64,000 bases of DNA from Salvia splendens. Taxonomy: Eukaryota; Streptophyta; Magnoliopsida; Lamiales; Lamiaceae. A model generated the notes under the pieces. The model did not search any database and was not told the origin of the DNA. It worked only from the letters and a program-made list of their open reading frames with translations. Where the stretch lies: assembly GCF_004379255.2 (NCBI RefSeq), contig NC_056041.1, positions 434,001-498,000 of the forward strand, read 5' to 3'. Shown one piece after another: positions 21,836 to 30,831 of the stretch. A program made the translations under genes and the position numbers. How positions within the stretch are numbered: position 1 is the first letter of the stretch; the number at the start of each line of letters is the position of its first letter.

Positions 21836-22073
21836 ATCTAAAAAGGGGATCAGTCTTTAAAGAACGATATACCTTGGTACCATTTGTAAGAGACGACAAG
21901 CACATAGAGACAAAACACATAGGGAAAAAATGAAAAAGACGAAGAAAAAAAAAAAAACTTTAAACCTTTTTTTTAAAACGACAAGTAAAAGGTACAAGTA
22001 AAAAACAAACAAATAAAAACACATACCCCTATGACCGAACTAGACACGAGACGGACTGACCGGACTTTGTCTC
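21836..22073. other. spacer between repeats and pol stop
   Basis: A/T-rich, with A-runs at about 21940-21958 and a T-run at 21966-21975. No gene; it corresponds to the 3' untranslated part of the gag-pol transcript. Confidence 0.6.
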
Positions 22074-25000
22074 TTACAAGTGGAACTTCTTGAGGTTGGA
22101 GACGTGCCATGTTCGGGGTACTTGTTCTCCTGACATGTGAGTCAATTTATAAGACCCTTTGCCGAGGACTTCGGACACCCGATATGGACCCTCCCATGTG
22201 GGTTCGAGTTTGCCCAGCTTTTCTGCTCGGCTTACTTCGTTGTTTCTCAAGACGAGATCTCCCACTTGAAATTGAAGCTTCTTCACCCTTTGGTTATAAT
22301 ACCGGGCTACTTGCTCCTTATACTTGGCTGCTTTTATGCACGCCAATTCTCTTCTTTCTTCGGCGAGATCTAGTTCTGCTCTCAGTCCGTCGTCATTCAT
22401 TTCTGAGGAGAAATTTAGGGTTCGGGGACTGGGTACGCCGATCTCCACCGGAATTACGGCTTCAGTGCCGTACACCAGGCTATACGGAGTTTCACCGTTG
22501 GAGGTTTTGGGTGTAGTTCGGTAGGACCATAGGACTTGAGGGAGATTTTCTACCCATTGTCCTTTGGCTTGTTCTAACCGAGCTTTTAACCCTTTCACCA
22601 GAATCCGGTTCGTTACTTCCGTTTGTCCGTTTGCTTGGGGATGGGAGACCGAAGTGAACCGCTGTTGAATGTTCAGCTCTTGGCACCAATTCTTGAACGT
22701 CTTGTCGGTGAACTGAGTCCCATTATCCGAGATGAGGATGTGGGGTATGCCAAATCGGCACACTATGTTCTTCCAGACGAAGTCCAATGCCTTTGAGCTC
22801 GTTATCGTAGCTAATGGTTCAGCCTCCACCCACTTCGTGAAGTAGTCCACGGCAACGATAAGGAATTTCATTTGCCGAGGAGCTTGAGGAAGTGGTCCCA
22901 CTATGTCTATGCCCCATTGCATGAAAGGCCAAGGGCTTTGCATAGTGTATAGATCGGTCTGCGGCATCCTTGGGACATTTGCATGAATTTGGCACTTCGT
23001 ACACTTCTTGACGAGCTGCACTGCCTCTTGTACCATGGTTGGCCAATAATATCCCCATCTCAGAACTTTTTTAGCTAAAGCTCTGGCTCCGATGTGGCTA
23101 CCGCACGATCCTTCATGAACTTCTCTGAGGATGTAGTCCGTCTCTTCTGGTCCTACGCACCGCAATAACGGCTGGAGGTAAGACTTTCTAAAGAGGACTC
23201 CTTCATGAAGTTCGTACCGAAGAGCTCGGCACGTGATCTTCCGAGCTTCTCTCTTATCCTCGGGCAATTGTCCTTGATCCAGATACTGCAAGATCGGCGT
23301 CATCCAGTTCGGCGAGCTGGATACAGAATGTACCTCGGCTTTATCAATGCTTCGATGCATTAATTCTTCCGCCTTTGAGCTCGGATCTGAGGCCAACTTA
23401 CTTAAGGTATCTGCTCGGCTATTTTCCGCTCTGGGAATGCGGATTATCCGGAAATAGGAGAAACTTCGGCTGATGCTTTGCGCTTTGTCCAAATACTTCT
23501 TCATTCTCTCGTCACGGGCTTCACTTGTACCCAACATGTGATTTACTATGACTTGTGAATCACAATGGACTTTGAGAGATTTGACGAGTAGACTTTGCGC
23601 TAACTGGAGTCCGGCCAGGAGGGCTTCGTACTCGGCTTCATTATTAGTAGTGGGGAATAGGAAACGAAGTGAGTAGGTTACCTCGTGTCCGTCGGGAGCG
23701 ACAAGTAAAATACCAGCTCCACTTCCCATCTTGTTTGAAGCTCCATCTACGAATCCGCTCCAGCAGTCCGGCGGCTCTACTTCGGATTCCAAGGGCTGTG
23801 CTAGTTCGGCATTGGCAGAATTCTTCTGTTCGGCAGTAATAGGAATTGCTTGATCGAACTTCGCTTCTGCAAGAAAATCTGCCAAGGCTTGTCCCTTGAT
23901 GGCTTTCCGAGGTAGATATTCAATTGTGTGCTCTCCCAACTCTATAGCCCACTTGGCGATTCTGCCTGATGCTTCTGGTTTGGTCAACACTTGCCGAAGT
24001 GGCAGATCAGTTAAGACGCATACCTTGTGAGCATAGAAGTATGGCCGCAGTCTCCTTGCTGCATTTACTAACGCCAGAGCAATTTTTTCCAGAGGTTGAT
24101 ACCTTGTTTCTGGACCTCTTAATGCTCGGCTTGTAAAGTAGATGGGAAACTGCTTTAGGCCTTCTTCTCGTACAAGCACCGCGCTGATGGTTTGATCCGA
24201 TGCCGCTAAGTATAAGAATAGTACTTCGGCTTCGGCTGGAGCGGAGAGAATAGGAAGCTCGGCTAGATAACTTTTGAGCTCGTCAAAGGCCTTTTTCTGC
24301 TCGGCTCCCCACTCGAACTTTGGTGCCTTTTTCAACACCTTGAAGAACGGCAGTTGCTTTTCGGCTGCTTGGGAAAGGAATCGACTCAGTGCGGCTAGAC
24401 ATCCGGTTAGCCTTTGCACGTCATGAATGGACTTCGGCATTGCCATGTTCTGAACGACTTGAACTTTTGAGGGGTTTGCCTTAAGTCCGTCTTTTGAAAC
24501 CCAACAACCCAGAAACTTTCCCGAATCTACCAAAAAGGTACACTTTTGGGGATTAAGTTTGAGGTTGGCTTTCTTGAGCACGTTGAGAGTGGACTTGAGG
24601 TTGTGCTCGTACTCCGAGGTGCTTTTGCTCTTGACGACTATATCGTCAACATACACTTCGACCTCCTTTCCGATCAGGTGCCGAAAAAGCTTGTCTACCA
24701 TCCTTTGATAAGTGGCTCCGGCATTCTTTAAACCGAATGGCATCTTTTTATAAGCGAAAATGCCGAAATCAGTAATGAAGGCTGTCTTTGAAGCGTCAAT
24801 CTCATCCATTAAAACCTGATGGTATCCTTTGTATAGATCAAGAAAACAAAAAATTTCAAAGCCTATCAGAGCTTCTACTTTTTTATCTATGTTAGGAAGG
24901 GGATAGCAATCTTTGGGACAGTGCTTATTTAGATCGGTGAAATCTATGCACATCCGCCATCCTCCTTCCTTTTTCTTGATCATGACAGGATTGGCCACCC

Positions 25001-25337
25001 ACGAAGGATACTTCACTTCGAATAACACATCCGCCTTCAATAATTGACGGACTTCGTCATGGATGACTTGACTTCGTTCTGCCGCAAAGAGTCTTTGCTT
25101 CTGTTTTATCGGCCGGACCGAAGGATCAATATTTAAACGATGAGAGATTACCTCGGGGGGCACTCCGGTCATGTCCAACGGAGACCATGCAAAGACGTCT
25201 TTGTACTCCTTGAGGAGCTGGATGGTTTTTTCCCGAAGTAGAGGCGTTCCCGCGAAGCCGATCTTAACCGTTCTGGATGGATCGTCTTCGTACAGCTGAA
25301 CTGTCATCGAGTTCGGCTCCGGTATGACTTCGGTCAT
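22074..25337 (-). CDS. pol: pol: reverse transcriptase, two RNase H domains, integrase
   Basis: 1087 codons counted from the first Met, uninterrupted. RT covers residues of about 75-260 with the catalytic YVDD at 229-232. The Ty3-type RNase H follows at about 345-490 and looks degenerate at its first acidic site. A second, archaeal/plant-type RNase H lies at about 525-650 (FVDGASN, NNEAEYEALL, HCDSQ, SRADTLSKL), the mark of the Tat clade. Integrase has a zinc finger (His741, His748, Cys779, Cys782), the DDE residues Asp811, Asp871 and Glu907, and a C-terminal GPY-type segment (WEGPYRV). Pol is in the same frame as gag and follows a single UAG, so it is presumably made as a Gag-Pol readthrough product; the Met at 25337 is then only internal. 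All catalytic residues of RT and integrase are present. Confidence 0.95.
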   Translation of the reverse strand: MTEVIPEPNSMTVQLYEDDPSRTVKIGFAGTPLLREKTIQLLKEYKDVFAWSPLDMTGVPPEVISHRLNIDPSVRPIKQKQRLFAAERSQVIHDEVRQLLKADVLFEVKYPSWVANPVMIKKKEGGWRMCIDFTDLNKHCPKDCYPLPNIDKKVEALIGFEIFCFLDLYKGYHQVLMDEIDASKTAFITDFGIFAYKKMPFGLKNAGATYQRMVDKLFRHLIGKEVEVYVDDIVVKSKSTSEYEHNLKSTLNVLKKANLKLNPQKCTFLVDSGKFLGCWVSKDGLKANPSKVQVVQNMAMPKSIHDVQRLTGCLAALSRFLSQAAEKQLPFFKVLKKAPKFEWGAEQKKAFDELKSYLAELPILSAPAEAEVLFLYLAASDQTISAVLVREEGLKQFPIYFTSRALRGPETRYQPLEKIALALVNAARRLRPYFYAHKVCVLTDLPLRQVLTKPEASGRIAKWAIELGEHTIEYLPRKAIKGQALADFLAEAKFDQAIPITAEQKNSANAELAQPLESEVEPPDCWSGFVDGASNKMGSGAGILLVAPDGHEVTYSLRFLFPTTNNEAEYEALLAGLQLAQSLLVKSLKVHCDSQVIVNHMLGTSEARDERMKKYLDKAQSISRSFSYFRIIRIPRAENSRADTLSKLASDPSSKAEELMHRSIDKAEVHSVSSSPNWMTPILQYLDQGQLPEDKREARKITCRALRYELHEGVLFRKSYLQPLLRCVGPEETDYILREVHEGSCGSHIGARALAKKVLRWGYYWPTMVQEAVQLVKKCTKCQIHANVPRMPQTDLYTMQSPWPFMQWGIDIVGPLPQAPRQMKFLIVAVDYFTKWVEAEPLATITSSKALDFVWKNIVCRFGIPHILISDNGTQFTDKTFKNWCQELNIQQRFTSVSHPQANGQTEVTNRILVKGLKARLEQAKGQWVENLPQVLWSYRTTPKTSNGETPYSLVYGTEAVIPVEIGVPSPRTLNFSSEMNDDGLRAELDLAEERRELACIKAAKYKEQVARYYNQRVKKLQFQVGDLVLRNNEVSRAEKLGKLEPTWEGPYRVSEVLGKGSYKLTHMSGEQVPRTWHVSNLKKFHL

Positions 25338-25355
25338 CGCCTCTGACTCCGGCTG

Positions 25356-25373
25356 CTGTGATTGCTATGCTTG
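25356..25373 (-). promoter_or_regulatory. stop-codon readthrough site between gag and pol
   Basis: On the minus strand the gag frame ends GCA-TAG-CAA-TCA-CAG and continues open into pol without a shift. UAG followed by CAA-UCA fits the UAG-CAR-YYA context known to promote readthrough in plant tobamovirus-type genes. Nine sense codons separate the UAG from the first Met of pol. Confidence 0.75.
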
Positions 25374-27446
25374 GTGGTGCCGATCTGACTGCTCGGCACT
25401 TCTAAGCGCAATTTGCAGGCATTCCTTTGCTCTTTTTTGGTCACCTCGGATGACCGCTATCCCTCCTTTAGTAGGGATCTTGATGGTGAGGTGATAGGTG
25501 GAGCAAACGGCCCGAACTGTGTTGAGCCAGTCTCTTCCCAGGATGATGTTGTACGGGGACCGAGCTTTTACCACGAAAAACTCAATCATCGTACTGGAGC
25601 TAGTAGGCGCTTTCCCCACCGTGATCGGAAGGCTGATAATACCTTCAGGGCGGGTGTCCTCCTGGGCGAAGCTCTTCAGGGGAAGCGGAGCCGGGCTGAG
25701 CCGAGCTGGGTCCACTTCTAGTTTGTCGAAGCACTCTTTAAAAAGAATGCTAACTGACGCTCCTGTATCCACAAACACCCTGTGGATCAGTTTGTTTGCC
25801 ACTCCGGCTTGGATGACAATGGCGTCTTGGTGAGGAGAGATGGCCGGGACGGGATCAGCATCCGAGAACGTAATCACTTCGTCCTGCTTCAGCCTTTTAT
25901 GCGTTGGCTCCTCTCGATTGGAGCCCCTGCGCTCTGACTTCAGGGATGACTTGGTCTTCCCGGCAGGGAGAGCGTCAATAGTCAGGATTACTCCATCATA
26001 TTGCGGCTCGTCATCGTCTTCGGGGTCCGGCTGCCTTTTCGGATCCTGAGGAGCGCAGTTCGCACCTCTCTGCTTCTTATTCTTCTTTGACTGCTTGCTT
26101 TGGTATTTTTTCAATGTCCCTGCCCTCACAAGAACATCGATACCTGCAGCCAAGTTTCTGCACTCCTCGGTATCGTGACCGTGGTCTTGATGGTAGGAGC
26201 AGTAGTTATCCTGGGGTCGGCGCGCGGCAGATTTCGTCATCCGCTTTGGCTTTTCGAACAGGTTGGAGTGTAGTTCGAAAATTTCCGCTCTCGGCTTGTT
26301 CAGCGGTACGAACTGAGCGGGCGGCTTCTCGGGATTGAGACGGGGTCCCAATCTGTCTTGCACCGGAGTCCTTTGAATCCTTTCAAAAGGAGTTCGGCGA
26401 GGATGTCCCTGATCGCTATGATCGGGCTTCCTCCTGTCTCCTCGGGACGATGAGCTGTCTAACGACCGTTTGCGACGGTCTGCCTCATCGGCCCGGGAGT
26501 ACTGGTCCGCAATGTCCCACATTTCCTGAGCTGTCTGCGGACCGCACTCAACGAGCTTCCTGTAGAGAGCTCCGGGCAGGATTCCATTTTGGAATGCCGA
26601 GATGACAAGCAGATCGTTGAGATCGTCTACTTGCAGGCATTCCTTGTGGAATCTTGTCATAAAGTCGCTGATTTTTTCGTCGCGACCTTGACGAATGGAA
26701 AGCAGCTGAGCCGAAGTGATTCGGGCTTCCGCTTTCTGAAAGAACCTCCTGTGGAAGGCATCCATTAGATCTCGGTAAGATCTGATGCTGCCCTGGGGGA
26801 GGCTATCGAACCACCTTCTCGCGTTCCCGATGAGCAGCTCGGGAAACAGCTTGCACATGTGGACCTCGTTGAGACCCTGGTTCGCCATGTTATACTGATA
26901 GCGCCCCAAGAAATCGTGAGGGTCCACGAGCCCGTCGTAAGTCATCGACGGAGTTCGGTAGTTCTGCGGTAGGGGAGTTCGGGTGATGTCGTCCGAGAAC
27001 GGAGTCTTCAGTGCTCCGTACACGGCGAATCCGATATCTCGTCGGTATGGAGGAGATTGAGTTCTCCTGTGATTCCGGTACCGAGGAAGAGCAGGAATAT
27101 GTCGGGGTTGAGGATTCTTCTTCCTGGAAGACACGGCACTACTGCGGTAGTGACTTTCATGTCTGGATGAGGAAGGAGAATCCTCCGCTTTCGTCTTCGG
27201 CTCTTGGCTCTTTTGCAGGAAGGCTAAGAACTCATCCTGCTTCTCAGCCAAGAACAGCTTGACAGCCTCATTCAAATCAGGCTGCTGGGAAGACTCAGTG
27301 GGACGATTCTTGGAGCGGCCTGTTCCTTCGCCATGAGAACTGGTGGTGGATTTATCCCTAGGCTGTTTTCCAGACCTATGGGATGGATTGGCTTCCTCCT
27401 GGTTCTCACGGGCAGGAATACGGGTACTCTGCGATCTGGTATGCAT
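25365..27446 (-). CDS. gag: gag and aspartic protease
   Basis: I place the start at the ATG at 27446 (MHTRSQSTRIPARENQ); nine more in-frame codons lie upstream (to 27473) but look like leader. About 693 residues. The N-terminal 130 are polar and low complexity. A retrotransposon Gag domain follows (GNARRWFDSLPQGSIRSYRD, FHRRFFQKAEARITSAQLL). A zinc-knuckle-like segment CSYHQDHGHDTEEC comes later, and an aspartic protease with VFVDTGASVSILF lies in the last 140 residues. It assembles the particle, and the protease processes Gag-Pol. It ends at a UAG in a readthrough context. Confidence 0.93.
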   Translation of the reverse strand: MHTRSQSTRIPARENQEEANPSHRSGKQPRDKSTTSSHGEGTGRSKNRPTESSQQPDLNEAVKLFLAEKQDEFLAFLQKSQEPKTKAEDSPSSSRHESHYRSSAVSSRKKNPQPRHIPALPRYRNHRRTQSPPYRRDIGFAVYGALKTPFSDDITRTPLPQNYRTPSMTYDGLVDPHDFLGRYQYNMANQGLNEVHMCKLFPELLIGNARRWFDSLPQGSIRSYRDLMDAFHRRFFQKAEARITSAQLLSIRQGRDEKISDFMTRFHKECLQVDDLNDLLVISAFQNGILPGALYRKLVECGPQTAQEMWDIADQYSRADEADRRKRSLDSSSSRGDRRKPDHSDQGHPRRTPFERIQRTPVQDRLGPRLNPEKPPAQFVPLNKPRAEIFELHSNLFEKPKRMTKSAARRPQDNYCSYHQDHGHDTEECRNLAAGIDVLVRAGTLKKYQSKQSKKNKKQRGANCAPQDPKRQPDPEDDDEPQYDGVILTIDALPAGKTKSSLKSERRGSNREEPTHKRLKQDEVITFSDADPVPAISPHQDAIVIQAGVANKLIHRVFVDTGASVSILFKECFDKLEVDPARLSPAPLPLKSFAQEDTRPEGIISLPITVGKAPTSSSTMIEFFVVKARSPYNIILGRDWLNTVRAVCSTYHLTIKIPTKGGIAVIRGDQKRAKECLQIALRSAEQSDRHHQA

Positions 27447-27505
27447 TTTTTGGGTGGAAAAAAAAAGGATCAAAAATTCGCTTTATCACAAATTTTGTTC
27501 TCTGG

Positions 27506-27523
27506 TTCCCACAGACGGCGCCA
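27506..27523 (-). other. primer binding site
   Basis: One base inside the 5' LTR, the minus strand reads TGGCGCCGTCTGTGGGAA. TGG at the LTR edge and the CGCC that follows are complementary to a tRNA 3' end of the form GGCGCCA. I do not assign the tRNA. Confidence 0.75.
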
Positions 27524-27524
27524 G

Positions 27525-28140
27525 TGATGGATCCGCGAATTTTTGATGTTTGTAAATGCTGGTAGAGAATGAAGATTATGACACGAAGAATTTACGTGGT
27601 TCGATTTACTGAAGTAAATCTACGTCCACGGGAAAAAGGGAGGGCAAGATTGTATTGCTTGATCTGTTTTCTACAGCTTACAAATACAAACTTGCTATTT
27701 GCTATATGGTCTTTTATCTCTAGAGAGCTTCCAACCTCTTCTATCAGATCTAAGTTCTATTTATATAATGAACTCAGATCATGGCTTGCATCACCACCCT
27801 AAGTCGTGGATGTCGTGTAGGTTATGGCCTAAGATCGTGGGCGAAGCGTAGGTCATGGCCTACGATCGTGGCCTGAACTGACATCACGTGGTAGTGGGTG
27901 TGTTGGACATCCTGTATGGGTCCACTAACTCCTTGTTCGGCCGAATACCGAGACCGAACTGCTTTGGTTGCCGATCTGAGAGTAGAGCTTGATGCCGACC
28001 TGAGAGCAGAGCTTGATTGGTTGGCTTTTACCGAGCTGTAGGCTGAGGCCGAACTCTTTGGTAATGCCGAACTGAACTCTTGGGCTTTGGGCTGGCCGAG
28101 CTGTCACTGCTATTGGGCTTGTTTAGTACGTACCCCATCA
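27525..28140 (-). repeat. 5' LTR (right copy)
   Basis: 616 bp, matching the left LTR base for base as far as I could read. In the element's orientation it carries the gag-pol promoter. A TATAT-containing patch (TTTATATAATGAAC on the plus strand) lies near 27759-27772. Confidence 0.95.
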
Positions 28141-28145
28141 GCTAC

Positions 28146-28630
28146 ATACAGAGATCTTTAGAACAAGAAGAAGGTCATACAAATATGTTCTTTTGCTTCC
28201 CATTGAGAAGCTTCTCCTCTATCCACAAATCAAAGTATCAAACGCAGAGACATATAGCAGATGAGAGTCACAAATCAAAGTATCAAACGCTAGTTTGAGA
28301 GTTTTTCATAAATTAATGCAATGAAACAAGGGCATTCTGCCGAACATGCATTCTACTGCCAACTGAGAAATGTTTGTGAACAACACAAGCTTCTAATGCA
28401 ATGTATACTAGTATTTCATAGTTTAACCCAAAATCAACACTAATTCTGAACTAAAAATCAAATGCATCAAACTATATGGTAATTGCATAGTTGAATATAG
28501 AGAATGGGAAAATGCACACCAACATTCAGTAAAATTACCAACGGCAAATCCCTTGGTAATCCATTGGTAAATGCCGATGAAAATTGTGTTGTCGGTAAAT
28601 CCTTTGGTAATTAGCGTGTTTTTTGTAGTG
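28146..28630 (-). mobile_element. right terminus of the interrupted CACTA element
   Basis: Reading the minus strand from 28630 inward gives CACTACAAAAAACACGC, the canonical CACTA end. Subterminal TTACCAA/TTACCGA repeats follow (28545-28610). A 22-bp direct repeat (CACAAATCAAAGTATCAAAC) occurs twice at 28221-28290. This tail is continuous with the left part once the LTR retrotransposon is removed. The opposite CACTA end was not found. Confidence 0.75.
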
Positions 28631-28633
28631 TAT

Positions 28634-29853
28634 ATATGTCAGTGTATTGATTTGGATGTTTGTATTATGGCTATTTCCTTGTTATTTTAGATGATTTATG
28701 AACGATCCAATTTCCATTATAAATTAAAGGAAAGCAAAACTTGTACTAGTAGTAATATTAATTAATGAGAACCTAAATCACCAAAAACCAAATGTATGAG
28801 ACAGTAGTTTATCTTAAAAGCATTTGCATCTATCAGACATTCAACATGGATTGTATGTTGAATTAATATTTGTTCCACATCTTCACAAGTACTACACGAC
28901 AAATTAGCTTCAAGAAAAAAAATATATTATTCATGCAATATAATTGAGATTATCTTAAGATAAATTTTAAAATATAAGGAAAATGTCATGATCAGACAAG
29001 CGTAACACTATATATTAATTAACTATATATGTGACATTGTGTTAAAATTAAAAACATTAAGCATTTGGCTAAGTCTACTCAAAACGTCTTTTGAAACTAA
29101 GTTATGTCTAATTTACCAACCCAAACTGCACACCCTAAACCATAATATATAATATGTCAAAGAAATAATTATTGTGAGTTTGTGACTCATTTGTTAACAA
29201 AATACCATGTATCCATAAACTACTACCCCCACTAGCATAACCTTGGTTACATCATTAATTGTTGCTCTAATAGGAAATGGTATTTAAGTTATGTTATAAT
29301 TCAGCTTCAAAACATCTATGTGTGATGCATTCCACTGTTGTACACTTTTAAGAACATTCTGTTTAATATTAGGATGAAAAAATGGAAAGTAAACATTATA
29401 TGATAATTTGAGTTGTAAGTAGTTATTTGATGTCTTTTTATTGTAAGTTTATAGAACAGTCCACATTCCTAGTCTAAAGCATAAAAACAAAGTTGTAGTA
29501 CTAGTACTTATCATGATTCATGAATTAAAGTGGCAAAACCAATCGTTTATTACGAATGAAAAGGCGACAAATAATCCTTAAATTTATTTTACACTTACAA
29601 AATACAAAAGCATGGGCTATATACTTATATGGGTCAAATCATGATCATTTCCAACTACACAACAAATTACTATAAAGGAGTGTTTATAATTGATGTGTAA
29701 GATCACTTAATTGTGTATAAGTGATCGTATCGTCCAAGAGTGTTCTCACGTTTCCATAATAATAACGAAGTTCATGAATATAATTATGCCATTATGAGTG
29801 GTTTAAATATTTTGATAGTACTTGAATCAAATTGGTGAAACACCATAAATATA
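28634..29853. other. AT-rich intergenic
   Basis: Nothing assignable seen on either strand. Confidence 0.5.
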
Positions 29854-30030
29854 CTCCCTCCCTATTAAAAAAAAGTGGAAACATTTGGAACAACATGAGT
29901 TTGAATGCACAATTGATAAAGTATTAGTCGATTGTGGGTCCATGTTCTAAAATAGAAAATTTCTAAAGTTTTTAATTTCAAAGAACAATCCAAAATGAAA
30001 ATAGTTGTTATCGTAAAAAAACGGAGGGAG
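29854..30030. mobile_element. Stowaway-type MITE
   Basis: 177 bp; CTCCCTCCC at the left and CGGAGGGAG at the right, with TA on both outer sides (29852-29853 and 30031-30032). No coding capacity. About 800 bp upstream of the receptor-kinase ATG. Confidence 0.88.
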
Positions 30031-30074
30031 TAGTATATTAGTGCTCATACCTACTTAACGCTGAAGTAGAAATA

Positions 30075-30318
30075 GCCCGCACGGGCTTAACTCAGTTGGT
30101 TCATGGGTGGTAGATTGTCCCTAAGCAGACAGGATCGAATGCTGGCAGCCGCAGTGTGGGAGTTTCACCACTGTGGTGACTCCTTGTGTGCTGGTTACCA
30201 GTGTAAGTTCCTCCCACCTAATGGGCCGCTGAGGTACCGTGTTTGAACCCCTCCATAGCGATGTCGGGCCGGGTTATGGGGGCGCCTGGGGTGAGCGAAT
30301 CACCTTTTTTTGTCCCTA
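30075..30318 (+). mobile_element. tRNA-derived SINE
   Basis: The 5' part resembles a tRNA gene with a pol III A box (TTAACTCAGTTGG at 30087-30099) and a B box (GGATCGAATGC at 30132-30142). The body of about 150 bp is GC-rich and unrelated to a tRNA, and it ends in a T-run at 30305-30311. A 7-bp direct repeat AGAAATA flanks it (30068-30074 and 30319-30325), supporting insertion by target-primed retroposition. Family not assigned. Confidence 0.75.
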
Positions 30319-30325
30319 AGAAATA

Positions 30326-30831
30326 TACTTCCCCAGGGCAACAGTTGGTTGGAAGGCAGAGTTGCAAGAAATATAACTTCCATATATACATTATCCAGAA
30401 TCTCAGATATAAAATCACAAACCCCTTGTGTTGGATCTTCCTTTTGTTTTTTACCTAAAGCATATTATAATTCCCCATGAGAGAGAATTCTTACCTCCAT
30501 TTCTATTTGGGAATGGCACTCTTACCAAACAAAAAGAAGAACTTCTGCTTCTGCTTCTCAGCTTTCTTCAAAAATCACACCTTTCCCTTTTGACTCCAAT
30601 TCAAACTCTTCAACCCAAAGCCCATTTCTAAAACCCCAAAACCCCACTTTTCCTAGACACCATTCTTGAAATTTCCCCACTTTTTCTTCCTTTTCCCTCT
30701 CCTTAAACATGTATGCATTTGTCATGCTGCTTTTGTTCAAACATTCAAACAAAATGTGTTATTCTTCGTGAACACTAGAGCTTCAATTCAAATTGAAATA
30801 AAAAATTTAAAATTTAAAATCCATTCTTGAA
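30326..30831 (+). promoter_or_regulatory. proximal promoter and leader of the receptor kinase
   Basis: AT-rich with pyrimidine-rich stretches (CTTCTGCTTCTGCTTCTC near 30542, TTTTTCTTCCTTTTCCCTC near 30681), as in plant 5' leaders. The start site cannot be fixed; an upstream ATG at about 30710 would precede the main start. Confidence 0.4.

Larger units (their letters stand above)
17231..28140 (-). mobile_element. complete Tat-clade Ty3/gypsy LTR retrotransposon
   Basis: 10,910 bp with two 616-bp LTRs that start TGATGG and end CCATCA, flanked by the 5-bp direct repeat GCTAC (17226-17230 and 28141-28145). Gag-protease and pol are on the minus strand, so the right LTR is the 5' one. Order: 5' LTR, primer site, gag-PR, UAG, RT-RNaseH-second RNaseH-integrase, about 4.2 kb non-pol region, 3' LTR. 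The second, archaeal-type RNase H and the long 3' region with antisense genes and tandem repeats point to the Tat lineage. The LTRs look identical on reading, and gag and pol have no internal disruptions, so insertion was recent. Confidence 0.95.

Noticed and set aside
22109..22516. Plus-strand ORFs over pol (22109-22524, 24546-24731, 25413-26338, 27011-27565)
   Set aside because: Shadows of the intact pol and gag reading frames.
30075..30150. A tRNA gene
   Set aside because: Boxes A and B are present but the acceptor stem and cloverleaf do not close; it is the head of a SINE.
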